The notes: generated by a model not told the origin, from the letters alone. A DNA stretch of 64,000 nt from CALAGB01 sp963789565 (GCA_963789565.1 CAWBKX010000001.1:27880-91879); one strand, 5' to 3'; positions 8,478-18,511 are shown, counted from the first letter of the stretch. Numbers and translations are program-made.

Positions 8478-9857
8478 CTATGACGTCATCGCGCCGATGA
8501 ACGTAAGCATGGCGGCTCCGGTCTTGATCCCATTGATAAACCGATCCAATTCCATGTTCTCGTTCGGCGCGTGGTTGGCCTCATCGGGATTGGCGTAGGG
8601 CACTCCGAACGCGGGCATGTTGAGCACTTTCGTGAAGACGTAGTTGGGAAGACTCCCGCCCGCGGACGGCTCCAGGATCGGCGGTTCGCCCTGTACCGAC
8701 TCGAGTGCCCTGCTGATCGGCGCGACAAACTCGGAATCAAGCGGTGTCTTGGACGGATCCATCGAGCCCTGGCGAATGATGGTGACGTTGGGCGCGTGCC
8801 GGCGGACATGCTTCTCTATCTTGGCGAAAACCTCGTCGGCAGTCTGTGATTCAACCAGCCGCACGTCGCACTTGACGAATGCCTCATGTGGTAGCACCGT
8901 CTTTGATCCAGGTCCGCCATAGCCACCATGAAATCCGTTGATGGTGAACGTGGGCCAGGCCATCAATCGCTCGAAAAAACCTCGATCGAGCGGTTGGTCG
9001 AGCTCGTCGAGATTCAGCGACCGCTTGACGCCGTCAATGTCGACTTCCAGCTTTTGCAGTGCCTCGCGTTCCAGCTCAGAGAGCGGCTCAACGTTGTCGT
9101 AGAACCCGTCGATAGTGACTTCGCCTTTGTCGTTCTTCATGGTTTGAAGCAGGTGAATCAGTGTCCAGATCGGATTTGGCACGACACCGCCCCAGTTTCC
9201 GGAGTGGAGATCACGATTCGCGCCGATGGCGCGCAATTCGAAGCTCAGTACTCCGCGGTTTCCAAAGTTGACAACTGATCGGCCTGTCTCGGATACCGGC
9301 CCATCGCTGGTGATGACCAGATCCGCCGCCAAGAGATCCCGATGCTGAGCGATGAATCCGGGCATCTGCGGACTACCAACCTCTTCTTCGCCTTCCAACA
9401 GCACCTTGACGTTGCAGGGCAATGTGTTTTGCACCGCGAGCAGCGCCTCGATCCCCAGAATTTGCGCGAAGTGCTGTCCCTTGTTGTCTCCCACGCCGCG
9501 TGCATACAGTCGGCCATCTCGAATGGTCGGCTCGAATGGAGGCGAGACCCACTCCTCGAGCGGATCGGGCGGTTGCACGTCGTAGTGCCCGTAAAGCAGG
9601 ACGGTCGGGACGCCATCGGCCTTGTGCCGTTCGGCGAAGACCATCGGCCAGCCCGACGTCGGCATTACCCGAGCCTCTAAACCGATGCCGTTCATTACGC
9701 GTGAGATAAAGTCCGCGACTTCGGCGATGCCGACGCCATGCGCGCTGATGCTTGGACGGCGAACGTAATCGATCAATCGGTCGATGTACGCTTCGCGGTT
9801 TCCGTCGATGTACTCGAAAACCTGATTCAGCGACGAAGCGGTCGTGGAATTCTCCAT
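8478..9857 (-). CDS. M20 family dipeptidase
   Basis: 459 residues from the ATG at 9857, which has GAGGA about 9 bases upstream; the frame is open 20 codons further but without a good ribosome site. Signature M20/CNDP-type motifs are present: LLYGHYDVQPP (zinc His and catalytic Asp), GRLYARGVGDNKG (bridging Asp), LLEGEEEVGSP (general base Glu and ligand) and the dimerisation-domain HSGNWGG. These support a dinuclear-zinc peptidase that trims dipeptides or similar small amides in the cytoplasm. It is convergent with the kinase gene and about 100 bases upstream of nothing co-directional except the downstream-reading lyase-like gene. Exact substrate cannot be told. Confidence 0.88.
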   Translation of the reverse strand: MENSTTASSLNQVFEYIDGNREAYIDRLIDYVRRPSISAHGVGIAEVADFISRVMNGIGLEARVMPTSGWPMVFAERHKADGVPTVLLYGHYDVQPPDPLEEWVSPPFEPTIRDGRLYARGVGDNKGQHFAQILGIEALLAVQNTLPCNVKVLLEGEEEVGSPQMPGFIAQHRDLLAADLVITSDGPVSETGRSVVNFGNRGVLSFELRAIGANRDLHSGNWGGVVPNPIWTLIHLLQTMKNDKGEVTIDGFYDNVEPLSELEREALQKLEVDIDGVKRSLNLDELDQPLDRGFFERLMAWPTFTINGFHGGYGGPGSKTVLPHEAFVKCDVRLVESQTADEVFAKIEKHVRRHAPNVTIIRQGSMDPSKTPLDSEFVAPISRALESVQGEPPILEPSAGGSLPNYVFTKVLNMPAFGVPYANPDEANHAPNENMELDRFINGIKTGAAMLTFIGAMTS

Positions 9858-9963
9858 GCTTGAAATCCTCTTCCCTGTCTGGACCAACTGGGGCCCTCCC
9901 GCTCGACGGCGGTCCACTCGCCAGTCTGGAAGTTCGAGTCGGGCTTGTCAATTCAGTGGGCAC

Positions 9964-10818
9964 TCAGGGCTGTGAGGAGTCTGTTTGATCCTGTGCTGGC
10001 ATGGGGTCGACGACGGTACGGATGACGGCGTCGTCGGCATATATCACGGGGTCCGAAGGAGTGATATCGTCCGTGTAGTTGCCAACTCCGAAGTGCGTGT
10101 TATCCGCGATGGCGGTCTGTACCTGATCGACATCAAAGAGCAGATCGCTCCCCTGCCAGACCGTGATACGTCCGGTTTTGTCCGTTGCCCGGCGAAAAAA
10201 GACCTTCACCTGAAACCAGGAATTGAGCGGCAAATCGACGTGGTGCAACGGTGAATAAGACGTGTTGGTGAGGCCGTCCCAGAGGTAAAAGTACATGGAG
10301 CCATCCGGACGGTTGCCGACATTCAACACCCACGTTGGAACGTTATCAGTGGCGGATTGCGATTTGAATTGCAGCACGTTCCACCATTCCGCGGGGTGGT
10401 AGACCTGCGGGAAGTCGAACCAGACGCTGTAATAGCCTGCCACCGGCGTGTCATGCCAGCGGAGGATGCGAGCGGCTTGGGTCACGCCAGAGGCGCCCGC
10501 AATACTCAGCTTGAGAGAATAGGATCCGCTACGGGCTACGTCGGTGCTTGCCTCAACCGAACCGGTACCCGTATTGAAGACCGCTTCGTCAAACTGTCCC
10601 ATGGCCCATTGTGAGACGTCGCCCGTCTCAGTATCCGCGGCCCATACGACCGGACCGCCGGGAGGCGGCGGATTAGAAGGCGCCACACGCGGCGAAATCT
10701 GCGCGCTCATCAGCACCGCCATGATGAGAGACGCGGCGAGCAGGCCGATGCCGATGGGGAAGATGCGCCTGCCCCGAGTCCTTCGGCGTGTTTCTCTCTT
10801 CTCGCCAGTCACAGACAT
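9964..10818 (-). CDS. Membrane-anchored or secreted polysaccharide lyase-like protein
   Basis: About 284 residues. A basic N-terminus is followed by a hydrophobic segment (IFPIGIGLLAASLIMAVLMS), which reads as a signal anchor or uncleaved signal peptide, then a Pro-rich stretch. The rest resembles the jelly-roll fold of heparin-lyase-I/glucuronan-lyase proteins, for example the stretch containing YYSVWFDFP, WWNVLQFKS and WFQVKVFFRR. I rate the fold as likely and the catalytic assignment as uncertain, since active-site residues cannot be confirmed by eye. The start is ambiguous: an open frame extends to a GTG at 10854, ATG at 10818 lies directly behind AGGGG, and a GTG at 10812 has better spacing from that AGGGG. 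Confidence 0.6.
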   Translation of the reverse strand: MSVTGEKRETRRRTRGRRIFPIGIGLLAASLIMAVLMSAQISPRVAPSNPPPPGGPVVWAADTETGDVSQWAMGQFDEAVFNTGTGSVEASTDVARSGSYSLKLSIAGASGVTQAARILRWHDTPVAGYYSVWFDFPQVYHPAEWWNVLQFKSQSATDNVPTWVLNVGNRPDGSMYFYLWDGLTNTSYSPLHHVDLPLNSWFQVKVFFRRATDKTGRITVWQGSDLLFDVDQVQTAIADNTHFGVGNYTDDITPSDPVIYADDAVIRTVVDPMPAQDQTDSSQP

Positions 10819-10962
10819 CCCCTGAGGATCGATACGGTGCAGGACACATTTCACGAGACCGCACGAGCGGTTGCACAGCTTGATGGTGAACTCGGTCGTG
10901 ACGCTCGACCATGGGTCATTCGAACCAAATGGCTCCCCACTGTGTCATCGCACCTCGCCAAA

Positions 10963-11589
10963 TCAGATGGCTATCGCTCTGCTCAGTATCTCTTGCAGAT
11001 GGGTGAAGTCCTCGACCTGTGTCGCGAACGGACGATGGATCTGGGCTCGTGGACTTGGGTGGTACATGGGAACGAGCACACGACTCGCCCACCGCAGTTC
11101 GTGCCCGACATCATGGCGCAACGTCGCCGAATGCGGCGAGATCTGATTGAGGGCTTCGAGCGCGATTGCTCCAAGCGTGACGACCACGACCGGATTCACC
11201 AAGTCGATGGTTCGTTCGAGGTATGCGACGCAGCGGCGAAGCTCCGCTCTCGACGGGGCGGCATTGCGACCGCGCGAATCGAGCGGATTGCACAACACGG
11301 CATTGGTGACAAAGACGTCTTCACGCGCAAGGCCCGCCGCGGCGAGAAGTCGCTCGAAGTTGCGGCCCGACTGATCTCCGCTGAGTGGCACACCGGTTCT
11401 GGCGGCGCCCAAACGGCCGGGTGCCTCCGCGACGAACATTATCTGGGCATGGAGTGGGCCGTTTCGCTCGCTGAGCACGGCCGGACCCGCCATGCGCGGA
11501 CACCACCTGCAGCCCGACGCCTCGACAAGCAACTCTTCGAACGCGGACACTCGAATGCCGATCGATGGGCGATTGGTTGACTGAGCCAA
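10963..11589 (-). CDS. Uracil-DNA glycosylase, family 4/5-like, with iron-sulphur cysteines
   Basis: 208 residues. Four cysteines (C27, C30, C100, C120) match the spacing of the [4Fe-4S] ligands of family 4/5 enzymes. Motif A reads AEAPGRLGAARTGVPLSGD, whose TGxPxSGD part resembles family 5, and the C-terminal motif is YHPSPRA. It should excise uracil or related deaminated bases from DNA. The open frame begins at a TTG (11589) 16 bases behind the glycogen phosphorylase stop, without a strong Shine-Dalgarno; a GTG 13 codons on is possible. The two genes probably share a transcript. A second, cysteine-poor homologue lies at 28523-29113. Confidence 0.82.
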   Translation of the reverse strand: MAQSTNRPSIGIRVSAFEELLVEASGCRWCPRMAGPAVLSERNGPLHAQIMFVAEAPGRLGAARTGVPLSGDQSGRNFERLLAAAGLAREDVFVTNAVLCNPLDSRGRNAAPSRAELRRCVAYLERTIDLVNPVVVVTLGAIALEALNQISPHSATLRHDVGHELRWASRVLVPMYHPSPRAQIHRPFATQVEDFTHLQEILSRAIAI

Positions 11590-11605
11590 GGTTTACCGGC
11601 CGGTG

Positions 11606-14197
11606 CTAGGACGGTCGTTCCGCCCAGGTAATCAGCCCGGGAAGAAACGGCGATACGAGATCGTCATGGCGCGGAAGGATCCGCACTGTGAACCCCTTCG
11701 CGCCGCTCGTACGGTCAACATCCAAACGAGCGCTGAAGACTGGATGACCATCGTCATCGTGCCGAACGATGGTCATCGGAACAGATTTTCCCGAGAATAT
11801 CTCCTCGTCGTCGCTCACGGCGCCGACATAGAGTTGCACGTTGACGTCCTCGGGTGCCAGATCGCCAGTCTGAACGTGCGCCGTGACCTCGATAGACGCT
11901 CCCGGCGACACCGTTTCCGGCGAATCCGATTCAACCTCCAGCACGCGCACGGAGCCCCAATGCTCTCGCACCCGCTTCTTCCAACTGGCGAGATCTCGAC
12001 TGACGGCGAGATCGTCTCGCGAGCGACGTTCGAGCCGGTGAGATGAGGGCAGATAGAAATGCTGGTAGTACTGCCAGACCATGCGGTGAGTGTTGAATAC
12101 TCCGGTCAGCTGGCTCACGGAGGAGCGCATTTGCGCGATCCAGTCATGCGGTAGGCCATCGGCGCCACGTCGAAAAAAGGTCGGGACCACATGCTCTTCC
12201 AAAATTTCATACAGGTCGAGTGAGTCTGCCTGATCCTGAATCTCGAGCGACGGGAATGGCTCGCTACGACCGATCGACCAACCGATCGCCGGACAGTCGG
12301 GAGCCGCGTCGTTCCAGGCTTCGGCCCACCAGCCGTCGATGGTACTCATGTTGAGTCCGCCATTCGCGGCGGCCTTCATCCCGCTGGTACCGCTGGCCTC
12401 CATTGGCCGTCGCGGAGTGTTCAGCCAGACGTCGGCCCCCTGGACCATCTGCGACGCCACGTGGATGTCATAGTCCTCGATGAAGACGATATGGTCGCGA
12501 AACGGTGCTTCATGCGCCAGCGAGACGATCTGGCGGATGAGTTCCTTGCCCTGATCGTCACGCGGGTGCGCCTTGCCAGCAATGATGATCTGAACCGGCC
12601 GACTCTCGTCAGTCAGCAAGCGCTCCAGCCGGGCAGGATCGCGGAAAAGAAGTGTGGCTCGCTTGTAGGCCGCAAAGCGCCTGCCGAACCCAATGGTCAA
12701 CGCGTCGGGCCGCAAGACGTTGCGCGCGCTTTCGATCTGCAAGCGTGATGCGCCTCGTCGAACGTATTGCGTGGTGAGACGCGCTCGAGCGAACTCGACG
12801 AGTCGGCGTCGACAGGCTTCATGCGTGCTCCAGAGCGATTCCTCGGGGATCTGATTGACCCGACCCCAGACGTCGTGGTTCGCGGGTTCGTGTCGCCATT
12901 CTTCACCTATGTATCGGTCGTAGAGCGAGCCCATCTCTGGCGATACCCACGAGTTGAGGTGAATCCCGTTCGTCACGTGACCGATCGGCACCTCTTCGAC
13001 CGGGACTCCAGGCCAAATGCCATTCCACATGGCGCGAGTGACGTCGCCGTGGAGATCGCTCACTCCGTTACTGTACGACGCCAATCGCAGCGCCAGAATC
13101 GTCATGCAGAACGCTTCACCATCGTTGTCTGCGTTTTGACGTCCGAGTGCGAGGAAGTCGTGCGCGGAGAGGCCGAGAGATTCCGGATACGCGTGGAAGT
13201 AGCGATCGACGAGGTCCGGCGCGAAGTAGTCGTGACCGGCGGGCACCGGCGTGTGGCTTGTATACACAAGCCCTGCCGAGGCCGTTTCTCGCGCGTCCGC
13301 AAACCCGACCCCATATTTGCCCATGATCTCGCGAACCCGTTCGAGACCAAGAAAGGCCGAATGACCCTCGTTCATGTGATAGATCGATGGCTGCAGATTC
13401 ATGGCCTGCAACGCTCGATAGCCACCAATGCCGAGAACGATCTCCTGCTGGATGCGGGTTTCGATGTCGCCACCGTAGAGCTTGTCGGTGATGCCACGAT
13501 CGTTCGGCTCGTTGTGCGGGACGTTGGTGTCGAGTAGGAAGAGTGGAACCCGGCCGATCTGCGCGCGCCACACGCAGGCGTAGACGCTTCGCCCAGGGAA
13601 TGCGATCTCCACGCAAACTGGCTGTCCGTCATCATCCTGGACGAGCTCCAACGGCATGCGCTGGAAGTCGTTCTGCCGGTACATCTCCTGCTGCCAGCCA
13701 GCTTCGTTGAGGAACTGATGGAAGTAGCCTTGCTGGTAGAGGAGACCCACACCAACCAGAGGAAGTCCAAGGTCACTCGCCGACTTGAGGTGGTCTCCGG
13801 CCAAAACGCCGAGACCACCGGCGAAGATCGACATGCACTCGGTCACTCCGAATTCGGCTGAGAAATAAGCTACCAACGGCTCATCCCGGCCTCGTTCGGT
13901 ACGGCTATACCAGGTCGACGTCCCTTGCATGTAGCGCTCGAGCTCGTGACTGATTGATTCGACACGACGGACGAACGTTTCGTCGGACGCGGCGGCATCC
14001 AGCTTGTCCTGATCGATCGACGAGAGGAGCAACATCGGGTTGTGCCGCGTTCGGTCCCACAACTCGGGATCAAGCTCGACAAAGAGCGCTCGCGCGTGGT
14101 GATGCCAAACCCACCAGAGGTTCATGCTGATGTCCCTGAGCGGCGCAAGCGCTTCGGGAAGAATCGGAGTCACACGAAATGTTCGTAAGGCTTTCAT
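11606..14197 (-). CDS. glgP: Alpha-glucan (glycogen) phosphorylase, DUF3417 type
   Basis: 863 residues. The N-terminus (ALRTFRVTPILPEALAPL) matches the DUF3417 module of actinobacterial/Chloroflexota-type alpha-glucan phosphorylases. The body is a GT35 catalytic domain with the pyridoxal-phosphate site SGTSGMKAAANGGLN. It would release glucose-1-phosphate from glycogen or maltodextrins by phosphorolysis in the cytoplasm. The ATG at 14197 fits homologous N-termini; an in-frame GTG at 14251 would add 18 residues with no homology. A phosphomannomutase/phosphoglucomutase that can use glucose-1-phosphate is encoded divergently nearby at 15283. A UDG gene follows closely. Confidence 0.92.
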   Translation of the reverse strand: MKALRTFRVTPILPEALAPLRDISMNLWWVWHHHARALFVELDPELWDRTRHNPMLLLSSIDQDKLDAAASDETFVRRVESISHELERYMQGTSTWYSRTERGRDEPLVAYFSAEFGVTECMSIFAGGLGVLAGDHLKSASDLGLPLVGVGLLYQQGYFHQFLNEAGWQQEMYRQNDFQRMPLELVQDDDGQPVCVEIAFPGRSVYACVWRAQIGRVPLFLLDTNVPHNEPNDRGITDKLYGGDIETRIQQEIVLGIGGYRALQAMNLQPSIYHMNEGHSAFLGLERVREIMGKYGVGFADARETASAGLVYTSHTPVPAGHDYFAPDLVDRYFHAYPESLGLSAHDFLALGRQNADNDGEAFCMTILALRLASYSNGVSDLHGDVTRAMWNGIWPGVPVEEVPIGHVTNGIHLNSWVSPEMGSLYDRYIGEEWRHEPANHDVWGRVNQIPEESLWSTHEACRRRLVEFARARLTTQYVRRGASRLQIESARNVLRPDALTIGFGRRFAAYKRATLLFRDPARLERLLTDESRPVQIIIAGKAHPRDDQGKELIRQIVSLAHEAPFRDHIVFIEDYDIHVASQMVQGADVWLNTPRRPMEASGTSGMKAAANGGLNMSTIDGWWAEAWNDAAPDCPAIGWSIGRSEPFPSLEIQDQADSLDLYEILEEHVVPTFFRRGADGLPHDWIAQMRSSVSQLTGVFNTHRMVWQYYQHFYLPSSHRLERRSRDDLAVSRDLASWKKRVREHWGSVRVLEVESDSPETVSPGASIEVTAHVQTGDLAPEDVNVQLYVGAVSDDEEIFSGKSVPMTIVRHDDDGHPVFSARLDVDRTSGAKGFTVRILPRHDDLVSPFLPGLITWAERPS

Positions 14198-14456
14198 CGT
14201 GCTGACGAATTTCCAATCACAGGTTTGTTCCACCCGTTCATTCAGAAGCACGCATTGACCTTAGCGGTCAACTTTCGTGTTCCAGCCTGACACATACATC
14301 GACTAGCATAACAATTACGGCCTTGCCTGAACGAGCAAGACGTCGGAGAGGTACAAATGGACCGACCACTCCGCGCTGGGTGAGTGATGCGCTGCGCCGT
14401 TGCCACATCCGTGGCAGAATCTCAGCACGGGATAGACGGACGGGAGTGCATTCGTA

Positions 14457-15215
14457 ATGGTTTGCAGATCCGAACTGGTCGAATTTTGCGCGTCGATACT
14501 CGATGCTGCTCGATTTCGTGACGCGGGATTGAACGGGCTGCAAGTCGAGGGCAGGCGCGAGATTGCACGACTGGCGACCGCGGTGAGTGTCAGTGAGTGG
14601 ACGATTCGGCAGGCCATCGATTGGAATGCCGATATGCTGCTGGTGCACCACGGTCTCTTTTGGGGCGAGCAATCCGGCCCGATCGTTGGTCACCTTCGCG
14701 CGCGACTGCGGCTCCTGCTACTCAACGACCTGAACCTGGTCGGATTTCATCTCCCACTTGATGCACACCCCGAAATTGGCAACAACGCGCTCCTCATTCG
14801 AGAGCTTGGCTTGAAGATTGACCGGCCGTTCTCGGAGGTCGCCGGTCAGCCAATCGGGTTCATTGGCACCGCCAGGTCCGAGATTACCGCGACAGAGCTT
14901 GCCCAACGACTTCAGACGATGACGAGCCACGAACCTACAGTGCTGGCTGGCGGGCCGGAGGCGACCGGTCGAGTCGCCGTGGTCAGCGGCTCGGGCTACT
15001 CCGCGCTCGAAGAAGCCGTACACCTTGGCTGTGGAGCGTTGATAACCGGTGACGTGCGCGAACCTACCATGGCGATCGCGCGCGAGCTCGGAATCACCGT
15101 CATCGCGGGCGGACACGAGGCGACCGAGCGCTTGGGTATTCAAGCTCTAGCCAACTTGGTGACCGATACGTTCGACATCGAGACGCGCTTCTTTGCCGAC
15201 CCAAATCCGATTTAG
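14457..15215 (+). CDS. NIF3/YbgI-like dinuclear metal-centre protein
   Basis: 252 residues, the short NIF3-like form without the inserted domain. LLVHHGLFWGE supplies the double-His metal site, LPLDAHP a further Asp/His, and GGHEATERLG near the C-terminus the last His and Glu. Homologues form hexameric toroids with two metals and are often annotated GTP cyclohydrolase 1 type 2; the cellular role is poorly defined. The ATG at 14457 has GGGAG upstream. It lies 67 bases before the phosphohexomutase and may be cotranscribed with it. Confidence 0.88.
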   Translation: MVCRSELVEFCASILDAARFRDAGLNGLQVEGRREIARLATAVSVSEWTIRQAIDWNADMLLVHHGLFWGEQSGPIVGHLRARLRLLLLNDLNLVGFHLPLDAHPEIGNNALLIRELGLKIDRPFSEVAGQPIGFIGTARSEITATELAQRLQTMTSHEPTVLAGGPEATGRVAVVSGSGYSALEEAVHLGCGALITGDVREPTMAIARELGITVIAGGHEATERLGIQALANLVTDTFDIETRFFADPNPI

Positions 15216-15282
15216 ATTCGCCAGGGTCGTCGATTAAGGCAACGAGGGCCGTTCGCGACAGATTGCACGACGGAGGGAAACG

Positions 15283-16629
15283 ATGGCGTCTACGGCTGAC
15301 CTGTTCAAAGCGTACGACGTGCGCGGTGTATACCCGGATGAGCTGAATCCTGAGCTTGCATACGCCATTGGGCGCGCCTTCGTCACCTATCTCAAGCCTC
15401 AACAGGTGGTCGTCGGGCGCGACATGCGCATCTCGTCTCCCGTACTGGCGAGCGCGTTGATTGACGGTATCCGGGATGAAGGTGCGGATGTCTGCGACAT
15501 CGGACTGGTCAGCAGCGACAGCCTCTATTTCGCAGTTGGAAAATACGGCTTCGAAGCCGGAGTGATGGTCACGGCGTCGCACAACCCGGCCGAGTACAAC
15601 GGCTTCAAGTTCTGTCGGGCCGAGGCACGGCCGCTGAGCATGGACGAGGGGATCGGCGAGATTCGCGATCTCGTCCTGAGTGGAGCTTTTGGCGCGCCCA
15701 AGAGCCGTGGCAAGCTGCACAGCAAGAACATCCTTCCGGGTTTCTCGGCGCACGTCCTGTCGATGATCAACACGGCGTCAGTCAAGCCGATGACGATCGT
15801 CATCGACGCGGGTAACGGGATGGCGGGAAAGATCGCTCCAGCCGTCTTCAAGCATCTGCCAGTCACCATCATCCCGCTCTACTTCGAGCTCGACGGCCGC
15901 TTTCCCAACCACCCTGCCAACCCCATCGAGCCCGAGAACACGCTCGATCTCAAGCGAACAATCGTGGAGAAGGGCGCCGACTTCGGGATCGCATTCGATG
16001 GCGACGCCGACCGCATGTTCATCCTCGACGAGCACGGAACGTTCGTTGGTGGAGACATGGTCACGGCTCTGGCGGCCAAATCGTTGCTCCGCAAACATCC
16101 CGGCAGTGCCATCGTCTACAACCTCATCTGCTCCAGAGCCGTGCCGGAGACGATCGAACGTGAAGGCGGACGAGGAATCCGGTCTCGCGTGGGTCATTCC
16201 TTCATCAAGGCACTCATGCGTGAAAACGACGCGGTCTTCGGCGGAGAACACTCAGGCCACTTCTACTTTCGAGACAACTGGTACGCCGACTCCGGCATCA
16301 TCGCCGCGCTGACCATCATCGAGCTCCTCTCGGTCGAAGGCGTGAGCATCAGCGAGGCGCTCAAGCCGCTCGACCACTACGTGCGCTCGGGAGAGATCAA
16401 TTCCGAGGTGGTCGACCAGCAGAGCGTGCTCGAAAAGCTTGAGGCGGTCTACGCTGACGCGGACCTTGATCATCTGGATGGGCTGACAATTGGCTACCCG
16501 ACCTGGTGGTGTAACGTGCGAGCGTCCAACACCCAGCCACTACTGCGACTCAACGTCGAAGCCGACAGTCTCGAGCTTTTGCACGAGAAAACGGCCGAAC
16601 TGCTACGAGTCGTCCGGACTGAGGCATGA
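15283..16629 (+). CDS. Phosphomannomutase/phosphoglucomutase
   Basis: 448 residues of the alpha-D-phosphohexomutase family. The phosphoserine is S99 in TASHNP, the metal loop is DGDADR (from D239), the sugar-binding loop GGEHSGH is present and the phosphate-binding C-terminal domain ends near RASNTQPLLRLN. It interconverts hexose-1- and hexose-6-phosphates. The divergent glycogen phosphorylase could feed it glucose-1-phosphate. ATG at 15283 follows GGAGGG at good spacing. Its stop overlaps the DUF402 start by ATGA, so the two are translationally coupled. Confidence 0.93.
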   Translation: MASTADLFKAYDVRGVYPDELNPELAYAIGRAFVTYLKPQQVVVGRDMRISSPVLASALIDGIRDEGADVCDIGLVSSDSLYFAVGKYGFEAGVMVTASHNPAEYNGFKFCRAEARPLSMDEGIGEIRDLVLSGAFGAPKSRGKLHSKNILPGFSAHVLSMINTASVKPMTIVIDAGNGMAGKIAPAVFKHLPVTIIPLYFELDGRFPNHPANPIEPENTLDLKRTIVEKGADFGIAFDGDADRMFILDEHGTFVGGDMVTALAAKSLLRKHPGSAIVYNLICSRAVPETIEREGGRGIRSRVGHSFIKALMRENDAVFGGEHSGHFYFRDNWYADSGIIAALTIIELLSVEGVSISEALKPLDHYVRSGEINSEVVDQQSVLEKLEAVYADADLDHLDGLTIGYPTWWCNVRASNTQPLLRLNVEADSLELLHEKTAELLRVVRTEA

Positions 16630-17147
16630 CCCAGGCTCGTCGATCGGATCAAAAGCCGCCACGCCCGGGAACCCCGGTAACGATCGTCAAACTGAAACCC
16701 GATGGATCGGAGGCCATCCGCTATCCGGGAGAGGTCATCGCGTCCCCGCGTGAGTGGGTGGCGGCTCGCGCTCCGTGGGAACAACGTCGGGTCGACCTTG
16801 GCTATCTGATCTTCGAGCCCGACGACGTTTTCTTGGAGTACTTCTCGCTCGATCGACCATTCAATGCCTTCTCGATCTTCACGTCCGAAGGCCAGCTCAA
16901 GGGCTGGTATTGCAACGTCACCCACCCCTCATGGACAGAAGCGGCGACGATCTACTGGCACGACCTGTACATCGACGTCATCGCATACCCGGACGGCCGC
17001 ACGCTGGTTCTGGACGAAGACGAGCTGTCCGAGTCTGGATTGGCGCACACTGAGCCAGCGCTCCACGCTCTGATCCTCAAGACCAGAGACGACTTGCTGA
17101 GCATGATCGCCGCTGCCGAGTACCCCTTCAATCGGACCCGAATGTAG
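16626..17147 (+). CDS. DUF402 (FomD-like) protein
   Basis: 173 residues. The stretches FEPDDVFLEYFSLDRPFNAF, GWYCNVTHP and LYIDVIAYPDG, then DEDEL, match the DUF402 beta-barrel, whose characterised members are nucleoside diphosphate/nucleotide hydrolases (FomD and others). The function here is inferred only from the family. It starts in an ATGA overlap with the mutase stop, so it belongs to that operon. The soluble sequence suggests a cytoplasmic location. Confidence 0.82.
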   Translation: MTQARRSDQKPPRPGTPVTIVKLKPDGSEAIRYPGEVIASPREWVAARAPWEQRRVDLGYLIFEPDDVFLEYFSLDRPFNAFSIFTSEGQLKGWYCNVTHPSWTEAATIYWHDLYIDVIAYPDGRTLVLDEDELSESGLAHTEPALHALILKTRDDLLSMIAAAEYPFNRTRM

Positions 17148-17204
17148 CCGCGTTCAATCTCCACGTCCGTTAACGTTTCTTGCGAACGTATAGATCAAAT
17201 GTTC

Positions 17205-17213
17205 TGCTACAAT
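17205..17213 (+). promoter_or_regulatory. Extended -10 promoter of the AlkZ-like gene
   Basis: TGCTACAAT is an extended -10 element; no good -35 lies at standard spacing. It overlaps an upstream in-frame ATG at 17212, which argues that the coding start is the downstream ATG at 17251. The same nonamer precedes tRNA-Cys. Confidence 0.5.
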
Positions 17214-17250
17214 GGATCTCGCAGTTTGGCGTGCGGAGAGGATCGAGCAG

Positions 17251-18468
17251 ATGACCGTGCGGATCTCCATGGACGAGGCCAGAGCGCTGGCTGTCATTGC
17301 GCAGGGACTCGACGAGCCCGCCTCTGGACCTCCGTCCAAGAGCGCCATCATGGAGACGATCCGACGGATTGGCTGCTTGCAGATCGACACGATCTCGGTC
17401 GTGGCTCGCAGTCACTACCTCGTGCTCTGGAGCCGCCTCGGACAATATGATCCCGCGCTCGTTGATGAACTGCACCATCCCGATCGCCTCCTCTTTGAAT
17501 ACTGGGGGCACGCTGCTTCACTCCTTCCGTCCGATCTTTTCCCGTATTTCCGCCGCAGGATGCAGCAGCGCCGCATCAAGTTCATGGATGGCGAGGAGAC
17601 GTGGGCAGTCGAGAACGAGGAACTGATCACGCAGGTCCTCACCGCCGTGCGAGAACACGGTCCGATCAGCTCGAGCCACTTCGAGCGGCTCGACTCCAGC
17701 GAACCTATTGAGGCGTGGTCCTGGTGGGGAGGCAAGCCCGAAAACCAGGCGCTCGATCTGCTCTGGACGACCGGAGCCCTGGCCATACATCGCCGAGTCA
17801 ACTTCCAACGCCACTATGACTTGACCGAACGCGTCTTCCCGGAGCATGCCAGCACCGATCTCCCGCGTGAATCAGAGGAGAACCGGGTTCTCGCCAATCG
17901 AGCGCTGGACGCGATGGGCGTCGCGTTTCCAGCAGGGATAAACGACTACTTCCGCACGAAGTGGGGCGCACGCACGCGTCGCATCCTCGCCGAGCTCGAA
18001 CACGACGGCGAGATCTTCCCGGTTGAGATTGAAGAGTTGGGAACGGCGTACGTCACGCAGAGCAACAAGTTGCTCTTCGATGAGGTGCGAGCTGGGCGGC
18101 GACCGACCCGCACGACGCTCCTCTCACCGTTCGACAACCTGATTTGGGAACGACATCGAACTGAGAAGCTGTTCGGCTTCGAGTATCGCCTCGAGTGCTA
18201 CACCCCTGCTCCGAAGCGGAAATACGGATACTACAACCTGCCGATTCTCGACCGAGGAAGGCTCATCGGACGACTCGACCCGAAAGTCGATCGCCGCGAG
18301 CGCGTGCTCTACCTACGCTCGGTGCACATCGAGCCGGGAATCACGTTTGACGACGAAATTTCGCGGCGGCTCCAGGAGACGTTGCGCGACTTCGCAGCCT
18401 TCAACGAAGCCGACACCATTGTGGTGCAGGCCGGACCGAAAAGGCTGCCGCGTCAATTCGACGTGTAA
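17251..18468 (+). CDS. AlkZ/YcaQ-family DNA glycosylase (HTH_42)
   Basis: 405 residues of the winged-helix AlkZ/YcaQ family, whose characterised members unhook interstrand crosslinks or remove alkylated bases. The catalytic QxD motif is visible as QID in IGCLQIDTISVVARSHY. HTH_42-type stretches continue, including LLFEYWGHAASLLP and SPFDNLIWERHRTEKLFGF. The ATG at 17251 has GAGAGGA about 9 bases upstream; the frame continues up to ATG 17212, but that codon lies inside the -10 element. A second base-repair enzyme in the window is not adjacent, so no repair operon is implied. Confidence 0.85.
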   Translation: MTVRISMDEARALAVIAQGLDEPASGPPSKSAIMETIRRIGCLQIDTISVVARSHYLVLWSRLGQYDPALVDELHHPDRLLFEYWGHAASLLPSDLFPYFRRRMQQRRIKFMDGEETWAVENEELITQVLTAVREHGPISSSHFERLDSSEPIEAWSWWGGKPENQALDLLWTTGALAIHRRVNFQRHYDLTERVFPEHASTDLPRESEENRVLANRALDAMGVAFPAGINDYFRTKWGARTRRILAELEHDGEIFPVEIEELGTAYVTQSNKLLFDEVRAGRRPTRTTLLSPFDNLIWERHRTEKLFGFEYRLECYTPAPKRKYGYYNLPILDRGRLIGRLDPKVDRRERVLYLRSVHIEPGITFDDEISRRLQETLRDFAAFNEADTIVVQAGPKRLPRQFDV

Positions 18469-18511
18469 GGAGCCACGGGCGAGCGGTGCTCGATCGCCAG
18501 CGTATGAAGCC

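Noticed and set aside
12767..13537. A 256-codon open frame on the plus strand
   Set aside because: It is antisense to glycogen phosphorylase and has no recognisable domain.
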